From assembly GCA_030744755.1 (NCBI GenBank), contig JASLPY010000004.1:62001-126000 (forward strand): a DNA stretch of 64,000 bases, given 5' to 3'. The notes beneath the pieces were generated by a model. The model was given only the letters and a program-made list of their open reading frames with translations, was not told where the DNA came from and did not search any database. Positions 9,301-18,084 of this stretch are shown here, piece after piece; position 1 is the first letter of the stretch, and every line of letters starts with the position of its first letter. The translations under genes and the position numbers were made by a program. This DNA comes from Kiritimatiellia bacterium. Lineage in GTDB: Bacteria; Verrucomicrobiota; Kiritimatiellia; UBA8416; JADHWI01.

Positions 9301-10161
9301 GGGCACGTAGGTTCTGACTGTCTTTCCGGTCGCTCCGTCTATTGCCATTGCCGGCGAATGAAGTCCGGGTGCCGCGTAAAGAACACCGCCTATTGCCACG
9401 AGCTTGCGGGGCAGGTAGGCCGGACCGCTCTTCAGCCGCTGAAGATGGTGGTACCAGGTGTTGATGTCGCGCTTCCACAGAATCACGCCGTTGAAGGCGT
9501 CACGGGCCACGAGTTTCCACGTAGGTTTCAGGTAGATGGACAGCCTCGTGGATTCGTCCATCAAGTGGTAGATCCGGCCTCCCGCCGTAACGCATGCGCT
9601 CATAACTGACATGTGGTCATGATGCCTTGAGTATCTCGGGCTGCCCACCCACTGCAGATACTTCGGGGGATGAATCCTCTCATCTGTTGATACCGCATTA
9701 TTGTCGGGATTGTGCAGGTAATGAGTCCATTCATCGATATCGGATGGCACGGGTTTGATGAATTTAGAAGAAGGATTACCAGACGGATCGATCGCTACTC
9801 CTCTTGGAGCAAGGACCCTTTCGACTTCACCGGCCACCAGCTTGCTCTCTTTGTCTTTCACGACAACCATGTTGACGAGGTTGTCTACGTAAGGAAGGCT
9901 CTTCCCGTCAAACTGGACCGCGCTCACCTTTCCATACAAGCCCTTGGAATGAATGTACTCGCGCGCCTTCGCGACCTTGACCGGGTCGGTGTCAAGGCCC
10001 TGGACGATGAAGGAATCATTCTTGAGTAGCTCGACGAGTGCAGCCGGATCATCGCATCCGACCTGGACAACCAACCCGCCTTTAACATCACCGGAGGGCG
10101 CGGCGAGAGAGAACGTTGACCACAGGGCACAGACTGACAACAACAGGACAGTTCGCTTCAT
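6328..10161 (-). CDS. Giant secreted PQQ-type propeller with methyltransferase-like N-terminus and LamG domain
   Basis: The 1,277-residue product has a signal peptide (MKRTVLLLSVCALWSTFSLA). Residues of about 27-130 look like a Rossmann methyltransferase fold (GLVVQVGCDDPAALVELL, then GLDTDPVKVAKARE). Long PQQ-like/WD-type propeller stretches follow (about 150-560 and 600-930, with repeated GKKLW, GKTLW and DGKILW strands). A concanavalin/LamG domain (about 950-1110, FLAVEAWVKSDSGKGVVIARG) and a last propeller blade (GGVLWMVSDSDG) end the protein. The methyltransferase-like part sits behind a signal peptide, so a SAM-dependent reaction is doubtful. A 7-bp minisatellite (8362-8389) is translated in the hinge between the two propeller blocks. 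AGGAGAT precedes the ATG. The substrate is unknown; a surface binding or redox role is inferred. Confidence 0.75.
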   Translation of the reverse strand: MKRTVLLLSVCALWSTFSLAAPSGDVKGGLVVQVGCDDPAALVELLKNDSFIVQGLDTDPVKVAKAREYIHSKGLYGKVSAVQFDGKSLPYVDNLVNMVVVKDKESKLVAGEVERVLAPRGVAIDPSGNPSSKFIKPVPSDIDEWTHYLHNPDNNAVSTDERIHPPKYLQWVGSPRYSRHHDHMSVMSACVTAGGRIYHLMDESTRLSIYLKPTWKLVARDAFNGVILWKRDINTWYHHLQRLKSGPAYLPRKLVAIGGVLYAAPGLHSPAMAIDGATGKTVRTYVPEMETDEIIYSEGVLFLVGGVSEGDGKAKKATIDSRAIAGTASRRLVAVNADDGKILWSVDSKVLALTLTIDDKNVYYHDAESIVCLDRTTGKKKWASKPMEYLKSMFSEFAPTLVVYKDVLFFAGGVGYINHRSSRDTMYAISAKDGKTLWSGEHPPSGYKSPEDILVVDGLVWCAETTVTGQSGELIGRDPWTGEEKKRFPSNVKTYWFHHRCYRAKATENYFLMSRTGIEFVDHKKEDWIINHWVRGACLSGIMPANGFVYAPQHPCACYPEVKLNGFNSLSSHRKLPKNEPASRLVKGKAYNHQPSTINHGPSDWPTFRADAARSGSVDSEVPEALKQVWKIDLGGRVSQPVVADGMLLVAEVDAHTVHAFNENDGKKLWSFTAGARVDSAPTIYKGRAVFGSCDGWVYCLRADDGELAWKYQAAPRDAKHMVFEQIESVWPVHGNILIQNDVAYFACGRNIFLDGGIVVYRMNPLTGEVLSETPMTDVDPDGKPIQDYIKVLDMPPGQPDIMSSDGKYVYMRSQPFDLDAKRIRIDRVGIGTQRGEEAHLFCPTGFLDDSWWHRTYQVFGRSFAGGHSGYHAAGRNAPSGKLMVFDDKNLYAFARHPQYYRWTTTIEHHLYSVDKSWSKKPDAPAPPRKPAAKTSPSVDPMVKIPVSASMDPVGKFLAVEAWVKSDSGKGVVIARGGPANGYALILEKGNPKFVIRTDGDIHEAVAADVKVTKKWVHLAGVLGNKTLKIYVDGFLEGEAKIYGPISALPIQGTEIGADDAGSVGDYPTPFPFAGIIDEARIYHGELSSAEIKKHAKDVGDTSSEKAKLVMHISFDKGNAKDASGNGNNGALQGVKLVDGKSGKGVYFSGKVAQKPKGRRKTSRQPFVFTWNKDLPLFARAMVKVKDKVIVAGPKDIIDETKVKNLHDSPEMQIQMDKQSAMIEGKVGGVLWMVSDSDGSKLSELHLESPPLFDGMIAANGSLYISNMDGSVVCLRK
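8362..8389. repeat. Four-copy heptamer minisatellite within a CDS
   Basis: Four tandem copies of ATGGTTG (the last ends ATGGTTA) lie inside the minus-strand propeller gene. They are translated as NHQPSTINH, a hinge just before the SDWPTFRADAARSG motif that starts the second propeller block. Two more copies of the same heptamer occur outside genes at 53311-53324. Confidence 0.85.
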
Positions 10162-10302
10162 TGTATCTCCTGGTTTAATTAATGGTTCGAATGAGAATAC
10201 AAGGTTAGGCGGCTAAAGCCAATGCCGGGAATAGGAATTCCGGCAGAGGAGATGTGCGGCATGCACTTCTATGCCGAAAAACATCTGCAGTCCATTCGCT
10301 TG

Positions 10303-10363
10303 GTCCACCTCGTAGCGGTGGACCTACTTCGATTCCTGGTACGTCCACCGCTACGAGGTGGAC
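10303..10363. repeat. REP/BIME-like inverted pair (family A)
   Basis: Hairpins GTCCACC-TCGTAGC-GGTGGAC (10303-10323) and GTCCACC-GCTACGA-GGTGGAC (10343-10363) are exact reverse complements of each other. CTAC (10324-10327) and GTAC (10339-10342) stand at their inner feet. The pair lies in the 272-bp gap between two minus-strand genes; I see no gene in that gap. Confidence 0.85.
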
Positions 10364-10433
10364 GGTACTCTGCAGGTGAATTCTCACGTCCTGAATATTT
10401 GTGCGAAGTACAGCCCCGAACCTCCCTACGCGC

Positions 10434-13367
10434 CTATTTGCCGCCGTCTTTTTCTATCCCTTTCTCATCCACAACTCCGCCCAACGCCCTGGTGGTTTCG
10501 ATCGCGGCGGTACGTACGGTTTCGTCTTTGCAGTCCAGGTACCTGGCGATATCGGGCAATACCTTCTGATCGCCACGCACAGCGAGTACTCTCAGTATAC
10601 CCACCTGCCTGGTCGCGTTCTTCTTCTTGAGAGCCTTTGTCCATTTCGGAGTGATCTTTCCATCTGAAAGTCCGGCACCTAGTTTGACCGATTCGTCCTG
10701 CAGTATCTCGCTCGGACTCTCAAGCGCCTTGAGAACGTAATCGAAGGCATCGCTCTCAAGCATCGTGACGAGTTGCCTCAACACCACGGCCTGTTGGAAG
10801 TAGTCCTCCGGTTTACTCTTCAAAAGCTTACGACACAGCTTGATTCGCTCCTTCTGGCTCTCTGCTGTCTTAAGTTCTCTTTCCACCCGTTCGGCAACAA
10901 GATCCATGAGGCCCACGGGGGTCAGCTTGCGCTTGTCTTCCTCGATTGCCTTGATCGTCTCTTCGAAAAGGGCGCGCTTCTCCTCCTTCTTCTGTTGCGA
11001 CATCGCTTCTTTCAGCCTCGGAAGTGCGGATTGAGCTGTTCGTCCGTAGGTTTGCAGGGTCAGGAAGTGGTGCGGTTCCCGCCAGCTCCCGCCCCAACCA
11101 CCGCCGATCAACGAATCCACGCATAATTCCACGCCGTCAGCAACTTGGAGCCTTGCCATCAGATCCATACCGCGCCCGCGTGGCCGTTCGGAGAACATTA
11201 CGTAATCCGGCGCCTTGGTCTTTGTAACATCGTAGATCTCCTGCGCCATCATCATGACATCTTCTCTGTTGAAGTACTTAAAAGCGTACGCACCACAAGC
11301 CCGTATCCGCCCTGAACGTGATTTCGACAGCTTGGCAATTGCCGGGTAAAGAATGTCACGATCGATGCCATCCAACGGATTCTCACCTTCCGGCATCGTG
11401 TGAAACATGCCGGCGAAATAGAGCGGTGCGGTTCCTACTTCGTCAGAACCCAGGCTGAATGCGAGAGCCTGCATGGCGGGTTGCAGAGGGCTTTCACCTT
11501 CTGTTTCTATCACGGCCCTGAACATGTCGGGTATCGCCTTGCGGGCCGGCGGGCCAACCCGCATCAAGGCGTAACTGGCCGCTACGCACACCGTGGAATC
11601 ATCGTCGAAGAGCGCCTCGGCTAATGCCGGAACTGCTGCCGCGGAACGTTCGCCCTGAAACCCAAGGGCTGTGCAGGCACCCGCCCGCATATCTGCGCTG
11701 TCGCTTCTCATTGCTTCAAGCAGCGGCTTTGTGAAATTCCCTTTCTTAGTGGCGAGCCCCTTGGCCATCCATTCGCGTGCGCCCGGAGACCAGCAATCGA
11801 GCTCTTCTATTATCTGCTCCGGGCTCATCTTGTCATAGTCGGCCCAGTGCCAGCGTCCGGCATCTATGGCATCTTTCAACTGCTCGTCGTCGAGCCAGAG
11901 CTTCTTGTTGGGTTTCTTTCCCGTGATATAGAGTTTCCTCAACGGAAGGGCGTTGGCAATGACGTGCGACGCCTCGATATCCATGCAGAGGCCACCGTAG
12001 TATCCTCCGAGCTGCTGGAAAATGAACGTGCCGTCCCCTTTGCGTGTCATGGCGTTGTACCAACGCATCTCCCTGTGAAACGCCGACACGGCCTTGGGTC
12101 CGCCGCAGTTGACGCCCATCATGCCCCAGAGAATGTTGAAGGTGTTCCCTGCATGCCCGTACTCGCGTTCGTCGTAGGACGATGCCACGAGCGTGGAGAA
12201 GTAATTTGATACCTTGCGTTCTCCCAGGAACGTGAAGAGAATTCCCGTAATCGAGTTCTTGCCGTTGGAAGAAAACCCGTTTCTGCCGTTGTTGTACTGG
12301 TCCAGGCTCGGCCTGTGATACCCGTAGCCAACTGTTCCCCTGCCGACAAAGTCACTGAAGAACAGGAGCGACTTCTCTATGGCCATGTCGATTTCCCGGT
12401 GCCTGATTCCGCACTCCTTTGCGAAGACCATCGAAAGAAGACACGGCAGTCCTGCCAGGTTAAGCCCGCCATAGCCACCAAGCGAACCGTGCAGCTTGCC
12501 GTTGTTCTGGTTGGTCCATGCAAAGCCATGACCCCACAGTCCGCCGCTGCTCTGGCCCATCGCTATCTTGACCGCGTGTTCCCGGATTGCGGGAAGAACA
12601 TACTTGTCGCCCGTTGCCAGATAGTATTCCGTCATTACCAGGTTGTGTATGCCAAGCCCCCAGCACACGAGACCGCCCCTCTCGAGGCTGATCGTGAAAT
12701 CGGGACTCGCCCATTTCACCTCGTGAAGGTAGTCCCGGACGATCTGCATGTGTTCGGGTTCGCCCACGGCCATCAGTGCCAGCAGTCCTTCTCCCAGCCT
12801 GCCGAATTTCTTTTCCTTCGCCCTTTCAATGACATGCTCGAGCGCATCCTCCATGATCTTCTTTGATTTCGGGCAATTGTACGGTGCGGTGTCGCTGAAA
12901 GAACCCATCACCTTCAGCTTGATCTCGATTTCCTCTTCCTTCCCCTGCCTGGGTTCCGCATCCTTGACAGGGCGCCAGCGGGTGATTTTCAAGATGCCCT
13001 TGTTTTCTTCTTTCTCCGCTTCGTCTATCGCGAGGCCAAAGCACCTGCGGGCGTCTGATTCAAAGCGTTTGCCGCCGACACCGAGTATCACGTCGCCTTC
13101 TTCGAGTATGCCGTCGCCCGGCGACCCTTCATCAACTGCCGTGACCAGGATCTGACGGGCTTCCTTTGTCATCTGTTTCTTTACGTACATCCAACCATGC
13201 GCACCGGTCGCGCCGAGATGAAATGTACACATGCGTTCGAAATCGATTTCCTTGGTAAGGTCACGATTAGGCCCCGTGGGGTCCTTGCGTTTCGCGCCAT
13301 ACGATGTCAGGCCGTTTAACAGCAGGCCGCAGAGTGCGATAGTAAGGTAATATTTGCGGTGTCTCAT
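10434..13367 (-). CDS. Exported PDZ and HEAT-repeat protein (DUF6288-like)
   Basis: The 977-residue product has a signal peptide (residues 1-24). A PDZ-like segment comes first (about 75-140, EGSPGDGILEEGDVILGVGG), then a long helical toroid-like central region with His/Trp/Gly-rich motifs (SGGLWGHGFAWTNQNNGKLH, GYGYHRPSLDQYNNGRNGF). Two blocks of HEAT/armadillo-type repeats follow (about 550-650, with AGACTALGFQGERSAAAVPA, and about 890-970). The arrangement resembles the DUF6288 family of PVC bacteria, but that name is from memory of the pattern. AAAGGAG stands 7 nt from the ATG. No catalytic residues are assigned. It may be a periplasmic scaffold or an enzyme related to terpenoid-cyclase-like toroids. 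Confidence 0.65.
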   Translation of the reverse strand: MRHRKYYLTIALCGLLLNGLTSYGAKRKDPTGPNRDLTKEIDFERMCTFHLGATGAHGWMYVKKQMTKEARQILVTAVDEGSPGDGILEEGDVILGVGGKRFESDARRCFGLAIDEAEKEENKGILKITRWRPVKDAEPRQGKEEEIEIKLKVMGSFSDTAPYNCPKSKKIMEDALEHVIERAKEKKFGRLGEGLLALMAVGEPEHMQIVRDYLHEVKWASPDFTISLERGGLVCWGLGIHNLVMTEYYLATGDKYVLPAIREHAVKIAMGQSSGGLWGHGFAWTNQNNGKLHGSLGGYGGLNLAGLPCLLSMVFAKECGIRHREIDMAIEKSLLFFSDFVGRGTVGYGYHRPSLDQYNNGRNGFSSNGKNSITGILFTFLGERKVSNYFSTLVASSYDEREYGHAGNTFNILWGMMGVNCGGPKAVSAFHREMRWYNAMTRKGDGTFIFQQLGGYYGGLCMDIEASHVIANALPLRKLYITGKKPNKKLWLDDEQLKDAIDAGRWHWADYDKMSPEQIIEELDCWSPGAREWMAKGLATKKGNFTKPLLEAMRSDSADMRAGACTALGFQGERSAAAVPALAEALFDDDSTVCVAASYALMRVGPPARKAIPDMFRAVIETEGESPLQPAMQALAFSLGSDEVGTAPLYFAGMFHTMPEGENPLDGIDRDILYPAIAKLSKSRSGRIRACGAYAFKYFNREDVMMMAQEIYDVTKTKAPDYVMFSERPRGRGMDLMARLQVADGVELCVDSLIGGGWGGSWREPHHFLTLQTYGRTAQSALPRLKEAMSQQKKEEKRALFEETIKAIEEDKRKLTPVGLMDLVAERVERELKTAESQKERIKLCRKLLKSKPEDYFQQAVVLRQLVTMLESDAFDYVLKALESPSEILQDESVKLGAGLSDGKITPKWTKALKKKNATRQVGILRVLAVRGDQKVLPDIARYLDCKDETVRTAAIETTRALGGVVDEKGIEKDGGK

Positions 13368-13438
13368 TTGCTTCTCCTTTGACCCCCTGGGGAGGCCATC
13401 TACTTTTGGGGACTGCCTGTGACAGAACTCTTCTCTGG

Positions 13439-13510
13439 GTAGCGCGGCTCTCCAGAGCTGCGTTTCTCAGTGTTCTGGCAATCCTGCGCAGCTCTGGAGA
13501 GCCGCGCTAC
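13439..13510. repeat. REP/BIME-like inverted pair (family C)
   Basis: GTAGCGCGGCTCTCCAGAGC begins at 13439 and its reverse complement ends at CTAC 13507-13510, giving 23-24 bp arms around a 24-bp spacer. Each arm also folds on itself (GCTCT-CC-AGAGC, extended by CGCG/TGCG). GTAG stands at both outer ends. It lies between two minus-strand genes, 3' of the sialate esterase start-to-stop block and 5' of the HEAT gene. Confidence 0.8.
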
Positions 13511-13556
13511 TTGGAAACCAACCGATTCAACGTTCTAATAGAGTTTGTGACAGTTT

Positions 13557-15665
13557 CTACTCAATTCCCGTGGTCTGTGCTTTTGCTTCTTCTATGGCCG
13601 CGCGTGCTGCCTTGATCTTCTCAAGCAATGCGGGGCATTTCGCTACGCTTCGCGAAAGCCACTGGTCCTTCTGCAGCTCATCAAGAATCGTCTCGATCCT
13701 GGCAATCTTGCTCTCTACCAGTTTCCTGGCGCTCTTCTCCTTGCCGAGATACAGATCCTTTTCGAGATGGGGCAGGTCGACCTGGATCTGTCTGATCTTG
13801 CGGTCAAGCGCTTGTATTGCCGCTTTGGCTTTGAGTTCACCAAGTTTTGCACTTGCCGCGTCTTTCGCCTCCTTGGAATAGTTGACACCCTCGGGTATCG
13901 GCCAGCTGTCGGTGCGAAAAGTAGGTAAGGGCAACCTGCCGCGTCCGACCATGTTGCCAGTTGGCCAATTGGCCCACCCGTAGCGGACGGCGACGGGTTC
14001 TTTGACCAGGTCGCTCATCACCTCAATGCAACAGTCACCGTCGAGTCTCGTGTGCCGGGCCTTTGCCGGGTACCAGCGTTGATCGCTGCCGGCGATTATA
14101 AAGCCCTGGAAATCCGCATTGCCCTCTCGCGCGCAGGGCAGCACCTGCCAGTAGGCGTTGTTCTCAATATGTTTCCACTTGTTGTAGACAATGGGATCTG
14201 AATCAAAGAAGAGGTAGATCTTGTCATCTTTCTTTTTCATCTCCTGGTATGTGTTCGCACGATGCACTACCGGCTTTTTGTAGACCCTGGCCAGTGCCCA
14301 TAGTGATGCATATTCTGCAACAGGGAACTTCTCTGCGGGATGAATGTACGAATTACCTGTCGGGTATGTAGCGATCATTCCGCCATTGGGGTCTTTCGCA
14401 AGCGCCCGGCGCTGAATGTCGCGCACGATGGCATATCCCTCTGCGACAGTGGCCAGTTCCGGGTCCATGTCGAAATTTCCCCAGCCCGGCTGGCTTATAC
14501 ATCCGAACGGAAGGTTGTCGTCGTCAAATGCCTTGCGGAACGATACGGGAACCTTTGGAAACGTATACTCGTACTTGGTCCATCCCATGAAATTGTTGTT
14601 CTCTCCCTGGTAGTAAAGGACGCCCTTGATACGCAATTTGCTGATCGGCACTACCGTTGCGTTGAACAGGCCGCCCGGGGGACTCCAGCCACTTCGCGGG
14701 TCACCAGGCTGACGGGGAAGACGAAGCCTGGGCTCTTTCTTGCCTTCCGCCTTCGCTGTGGCGAGGGCTTTCTCATGTTCCGTTTTCTTCTTCTCGCACT
14801 CGCCTTTCCATTCGTCCATGATCTTCTTGACCTGTTCCGGATCATCCCATGTCGCGGTCGTTGCATCATAGTCCCCGAGCACCGTCTTTATGATCTGGTT
14901 GTCGATGCTTTCAAGCTCCTCGCGCAGGCACCATGTCTGACCGAGCGTGCCACCGCGGGCAACATTGATGATTCCTACCGGCACCTTCAGGTAACGATGA
15001 AGGAACTGGCCGAACAGGTAGGGAACAGCCGAGAAACTGTTGGCCGATTCCGGTGAACACTCCTGCCAGCCGATCTTGCTGCGAACGTCGTCCAGGGGCT
15101 TGTACCATGAATCGTTCCAAGCGACATAACGCAGCCCGGGGAAATCTGCCGAAGCCGCCTCGCGGTCTTTGCGATTGAAGCCGGACCACCCCATGTTGCT
15201 CTGACCGGCACAAACCCAGATCTCGCCAATCAGCACGTTCTGGATAGCTATTCCCTCGTCGCCGGCCTTGGCAACAATGTACTTGGGGGTGAACCCGGCG
15301 GGCATCGCATCGAACTCAACCATCCATGCGCCCCCACCGTCGGCCTTAGCCTTCCTCGTCTGTGCCTTGAAAGCCGGCGCGTTCTTCTCGACGTATTTTA
15401 CGGTCACTGAGTACTCTTCGCTCTTCTTCTCTGCCTCCGTCTCGAGATATGGCTCGGCCACAGCGCGGTCTTCGGTGATTGTCACGGCTACGTCAGTGCC
15501 TGGTTTGGTCCAACCCCAGATACGGGCCTTCTCCTGCTGCTGCAGGACCATGTTGTCACTGAGAATCGCGGCAAAGCGGAATTCGGGCTTCTGTTCCTGT
15601 TTGGCATTGGCCACACAGGCCATGGCACAGAAGACGAGGGTTAATCCAAGCCATCGCAGCTTCAT
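13557..15665 (-). CDS. Sialate O-acetylesterase-like SGNH hydrolase with coiled-coil tail
   Basis: This is a secreted carbohydrate esterase of the SASA type, expected to remove acetyl groups from sialic acid or other sugars. The start at 15665 (MKLRWLGLTLVFCAMACVANA) is preferred over an upstream ATG at 15704 because GGAGG lies just before it and a signal peptide follows. Motifs: FAAILSDNMVLQQQ at the N-terminus, IWVCAGQSNM with the nucleophile near Ser156, GIINVARGGTLGQTW, and GVLYYQGENN. In the last block the usual acidic residue before IHP is replaced (GNSYIHP), which may affect activity. After about residue 600 comes a long coiled coil rich in Lys, Glu and Ala that is not typical of the family. 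The gene diverges from GH32. Confidence 0.82.
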   Translation of the reverse strand: MKLRWLGLTLVFCAMACVANAKQEQKPEFRFAAILSDNMVLQQQEKARIWGWTKPGTDVAVTITEDRAVAEPYLETEAEKKSEEYSVTVKYVEKNAPAFKAQTRKAKADGGGAWMVEFDAMPAGFTPKYIVAKAGDEGIAIQNVLIGEIWVCAGQSNMGWSGFNRKDREAASADFPGLRYVAWNDSWYKPLDDVRSKIGWQECSPESANSFSAVPYLFGQFLHRYLKVPVGIINVARGGTLGQTWCLREELESIDNQIIKTVLGDYDATTATWDDPEQVKKIMDEWKGECEKKKTEHEKALATAKAEGKKEPRLRLPRQPGDPRSGWSPPGGLFNATVVPISKLRIKGVLYYQGENNNFMGWTKYEYTFPKVPVSFRKAFDDDNLPFGCISQPGWGNFDMDPELATVAEGYAIVRDIQRRALAKDPNGGMIATYPTGNSYIHPAEKFPVAEYASLWALARVYKKPVVHRANTYQEMKKKDDKIYLFFDSDPIVYNKWKHIENNAYWQVLPCAREGNADFQGFIIAGSDQRWYPAKARHTRLDGDCCIEVMSDLVKEPVAVRYGWANWPTGNMVGRGRLPLPTFRTDSWPIPEGVNYSKEAKDAASAKLGELKAKAAIQALDRKIRQIQVDLPHLEKDLYLGKEKSARKLVESKIARIETILDELQKDQWLSRSVAKCPALLEKIKAARAAIEEAKAQTTGIE

Positions 15666-15773
15666 GGGACCTCCAGTGTTGCGTTCATCTTGATGGGTGA
15701 GCATAGGCGCACTATCATGTCTGTGGTAGGACTATAGCGGCAACAGTCGTCAGTCAACAAGAGGGGAGAATGC

Positions 15774-18071
15774 ATGAACCACCATAAGATAATCACGCTA
15801 CTGGTATGCACGACGTTTTCACTGGCGGCAACCGTTTGCCTGGCGGCGGATTCAAATCCACTGGTTGACAAGACGCTTGTCGTTTGGGCTGCGCCGGCTG
15901 ACCTCACTCAGCGCGGCGGTTCGGCTTTGACCATCGACGCCAACGGTCCCGACCGGTTCGACGCCATCGTTTTCGGAGAGCTGTCGCCAAGAACCTGGAT
16001 GCCCGGCAGCAACGCATACACCCGCACCGATAAGAACCAGTCCGCATGGCCCAAAGAGACGGCATCACCCAATGAGTTCGTTCAGATCGCGATCGTATAC
16101 AAGGGCAGCAAGATCACTCTCTTTCGGAATGGCGAGCAATACACGCAGTACAAGTTCGACGGACAACCGCATAGCTTCGGATCCGACTCGATCATCATGT
16201 TCGGCCCGCGTCACAAGGCCAACCAGAGAGACCGTTTTGTCGGCCGTATCAAGGATGCACGGATCTATGACCGGGCACTCACACAGCCTATGATTGCAGC
16301 GATGAAGCCTGGCGAAGCAATAGCCGATGTAGAAGCATGGGCGTGGTGGGACTTCGCCGACACGGGAACCTACGATAAGGCACGAAGATTCACAAAGGTC
16401 GAACTCTCCGGTGACGCTCGAATCGAAGATGGTGTGCTGGTACTCGGCAAAGAAGAGGCGGGAATGACGGCATTCATGGCATCCGACGCGTCCTTAACTG
16501 CCAAAGCCGCGATTCCAGGATCCTGGACCAAGAGCGGTCCCGTACCCGGTGCAGCACTTCAATCCGCGCGCTTGTTGCGGGAAAAGCTGATTGAAGATCC
16601 CTACCGCCCGACCTACCACTTCGCGTGCCCCGAAGACAACGCCAGGCCCGGCGATCCGAACGGATGCTTCTATGCGAATGGCCGGTATCACCTGATGTAT
16701 CTCTACAACCGCAACGGAGTCGGTTTCTGCTGGGGTCACATTTCCAGCAGCGACCTGGTCCATTGGCAGCATCATCCCGACAGCGTTGGCCCGGGTGACG
16801 GCGATGAGGGCTGCTTCAGCGGCGGGGGATTCGTAGACGATGACGGTAAAGCGTATCTTTCCTTCTGGATGCTGTGGGGCGACAAGGGAATCGGCATTGC
16901 CGAGAGTTCCGATCGCAACTACTCGAATTGGAAGAAACTCGAAGAGAATCCCGTTATCAAGTCGACCTCGTGGGGAATTACGGAAACGACGGACAAGAAC
17001 GGGAAACCGATCCATTACGGTTCCGCCGATCCGTCAAACATCTGGAAGAAGGATGGCCGTTATTACATGCTTGCAGGCAACCTGCTCCTCTTGAACAAGT
17101 TCGGCCGCAAGAAAGACTCACCGCCCGAAGAGCAGGGAGATTGTCTCTACCTGTTCGTTTCGGACGACCTCAAGGAATGGGACTACCTGCACCGGTTCTA
17201 CGAACGTAATCCGAAATGGACAGAAAGAAGCGAAGACAACATGTGCCCGAGCTTTCTGCCGTTGCCCTCGAGCCCGGACGGCGGCAAAGCGAGCGACAAG
17301 TACCTGATGCTATTCATCAGCCACAACAAGGGGTGCCAGTACTACGTGGGGAACTACGACACGAAGGCCGACAAATTCATAGCCGACAACCATGGCCGCA
17401 TGACCTGGGTTGACAACACGTTTTTCGCACCTGAAGCGCTTATTGACGGCAAGGGCCGGCAGATTGCCTGGTCATGGCTGACAGACAATCACGGCGACCC
17501 TGGCCAAACGGGATGGTCGGGCGTCTACGGTTTGCCTCGCTCGCTCTGGCTGGGTGAAGACGGCACAGTCAGGATGCGTCCTGTCAAAGAACTGGAGATG
17601 CTTCGCAGCAATCCCAAATCATGGGACGACATCGTGTTGAAAGACGGCAGCAAAATACTTGATGGAGTGCCCGGCGATTCTTGCGAGCTGGAGCTTACGA
17701 TTGATCCGAAAGTCACGGCCAAACAGTTTGGCGTAAAGGTCCGGGCCTCGGCGGGGGGTGAAGAAGAAACACTGCTTTACTTTGATGCAGAGAACAAGAA
17801 GCTGGTATTCGATTCCACGAAGAGCGGTATAGCCGGCCGCAAGAAAGTTGAACAGGCCCCGTTTGAGCTCAAGCCAGGAGAACCGCTGGTCCTTCGCGTC
17901 TTCGTTGACAAGTCAGTGGTTGAGATTTATGCCAACGACCGCCAGGCAATATGCCGCAGGGTCTACCCGGGCCGTGGCGACAGCCTCGGCCTGGTGCTTT
18001 TTGCAGAAGACGGAAAGGCGGAGTTTACCAGTGTCAAGGCATGGGAGATGATGCCGGCGAATCCGTATTAG
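15774..18071 (+). CDS. GH32-family fructan hydrolase with N-terminal LamG-like domain
   Basis: This is a secreted glycosidase of the GH32 (levanase, inulinase, invertase) type. A signal peptide (about 1-25) is followed by a LamG-like jelly roll (about 30-210, with IKDARIYDRALTQP) and the five-bladed catalytic domain. DPNG near residue 293 corresponds to the GH32 nucleophile motif. YGSADPSNIW near 416 stands where the RDP motif is expected, and EDNMCPSF near 487 stands where the EC acid/base motif is expected. The C-terminal beta-sandwich ends KSVVEIYANDRQAICRRVYP. The deviations at RDP and EC suggest a divergent clade, so fructan specificity is probable but not certain. GAGGGGAG precedes the ATG at good spacing. 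It is transcribed divergently from the esterase across a 108-bp gap. Confidence 0.82.
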   Translation: MNHHKIITLLVCTTFSLAATVCLAADSNPLVDKTLVVWAAPADLTQRGGSALTIDANGPDRFDAIVFGELSPRTWMPGSNAYTRTDKNQSAWPKETASPNEFVQIAIVYKGSKITLFRNGEQYTQYKFDGQPHSFGSDSIIMFGPRHKANQRDRFVGRIKDARIYDRALTQPMIAAMKPGEAIADVEAWAWWDFADTGTYDKARRFTKVELSGDARIEDGVLVLGKEEAGMTAFMASDASLTAKAAIPGSWTKSGPVPGAALQSARLLREKLIEDPYRPTYHFACPEDNARPGDPNGCFYANGRYHLMYLYNRNGVGFCWGHISSSDLVHWQHHPDSVGPGDGDEGCFSGGGFVDDDGKAYLSFWMLWGDKGIGIAESSDRNYSNWKKLEENPVIKSTSWGITETTDKNGKPIHYGSADPSNIWKKDGRYYMLAGNLLLLNKFGRKKDSPPEEQGDCLYLFVSDDLKEWDYLHRFYERNPKWTERSEDNMCPSFLPLPSSPDGGKASDKYLMLFISHNKGCQYYVGNYDTKADKFIADNHGRMTWVDNTFFAPEALIDGKGRQIAWSWLTDNHGDPGQTGWSGVYGLPRSLWLGEDGTVRMRPVKELEMLRSNPKSWDDIVLKDGSKILDGVPGDSCELELTIDPKVTAKQFGVKVRASAGGEEETLLYFDAENKKLVFDSTKSGIAGRKKVEQAPFELKPGEPLVLRVFVDKSVVEIYANDRQAICRRVYPGRGDSLGLVLFAEDGKAEFTSVKAWEMMPANPY

Positions 18072-18084
18072 TCGTGCGTAGGAG

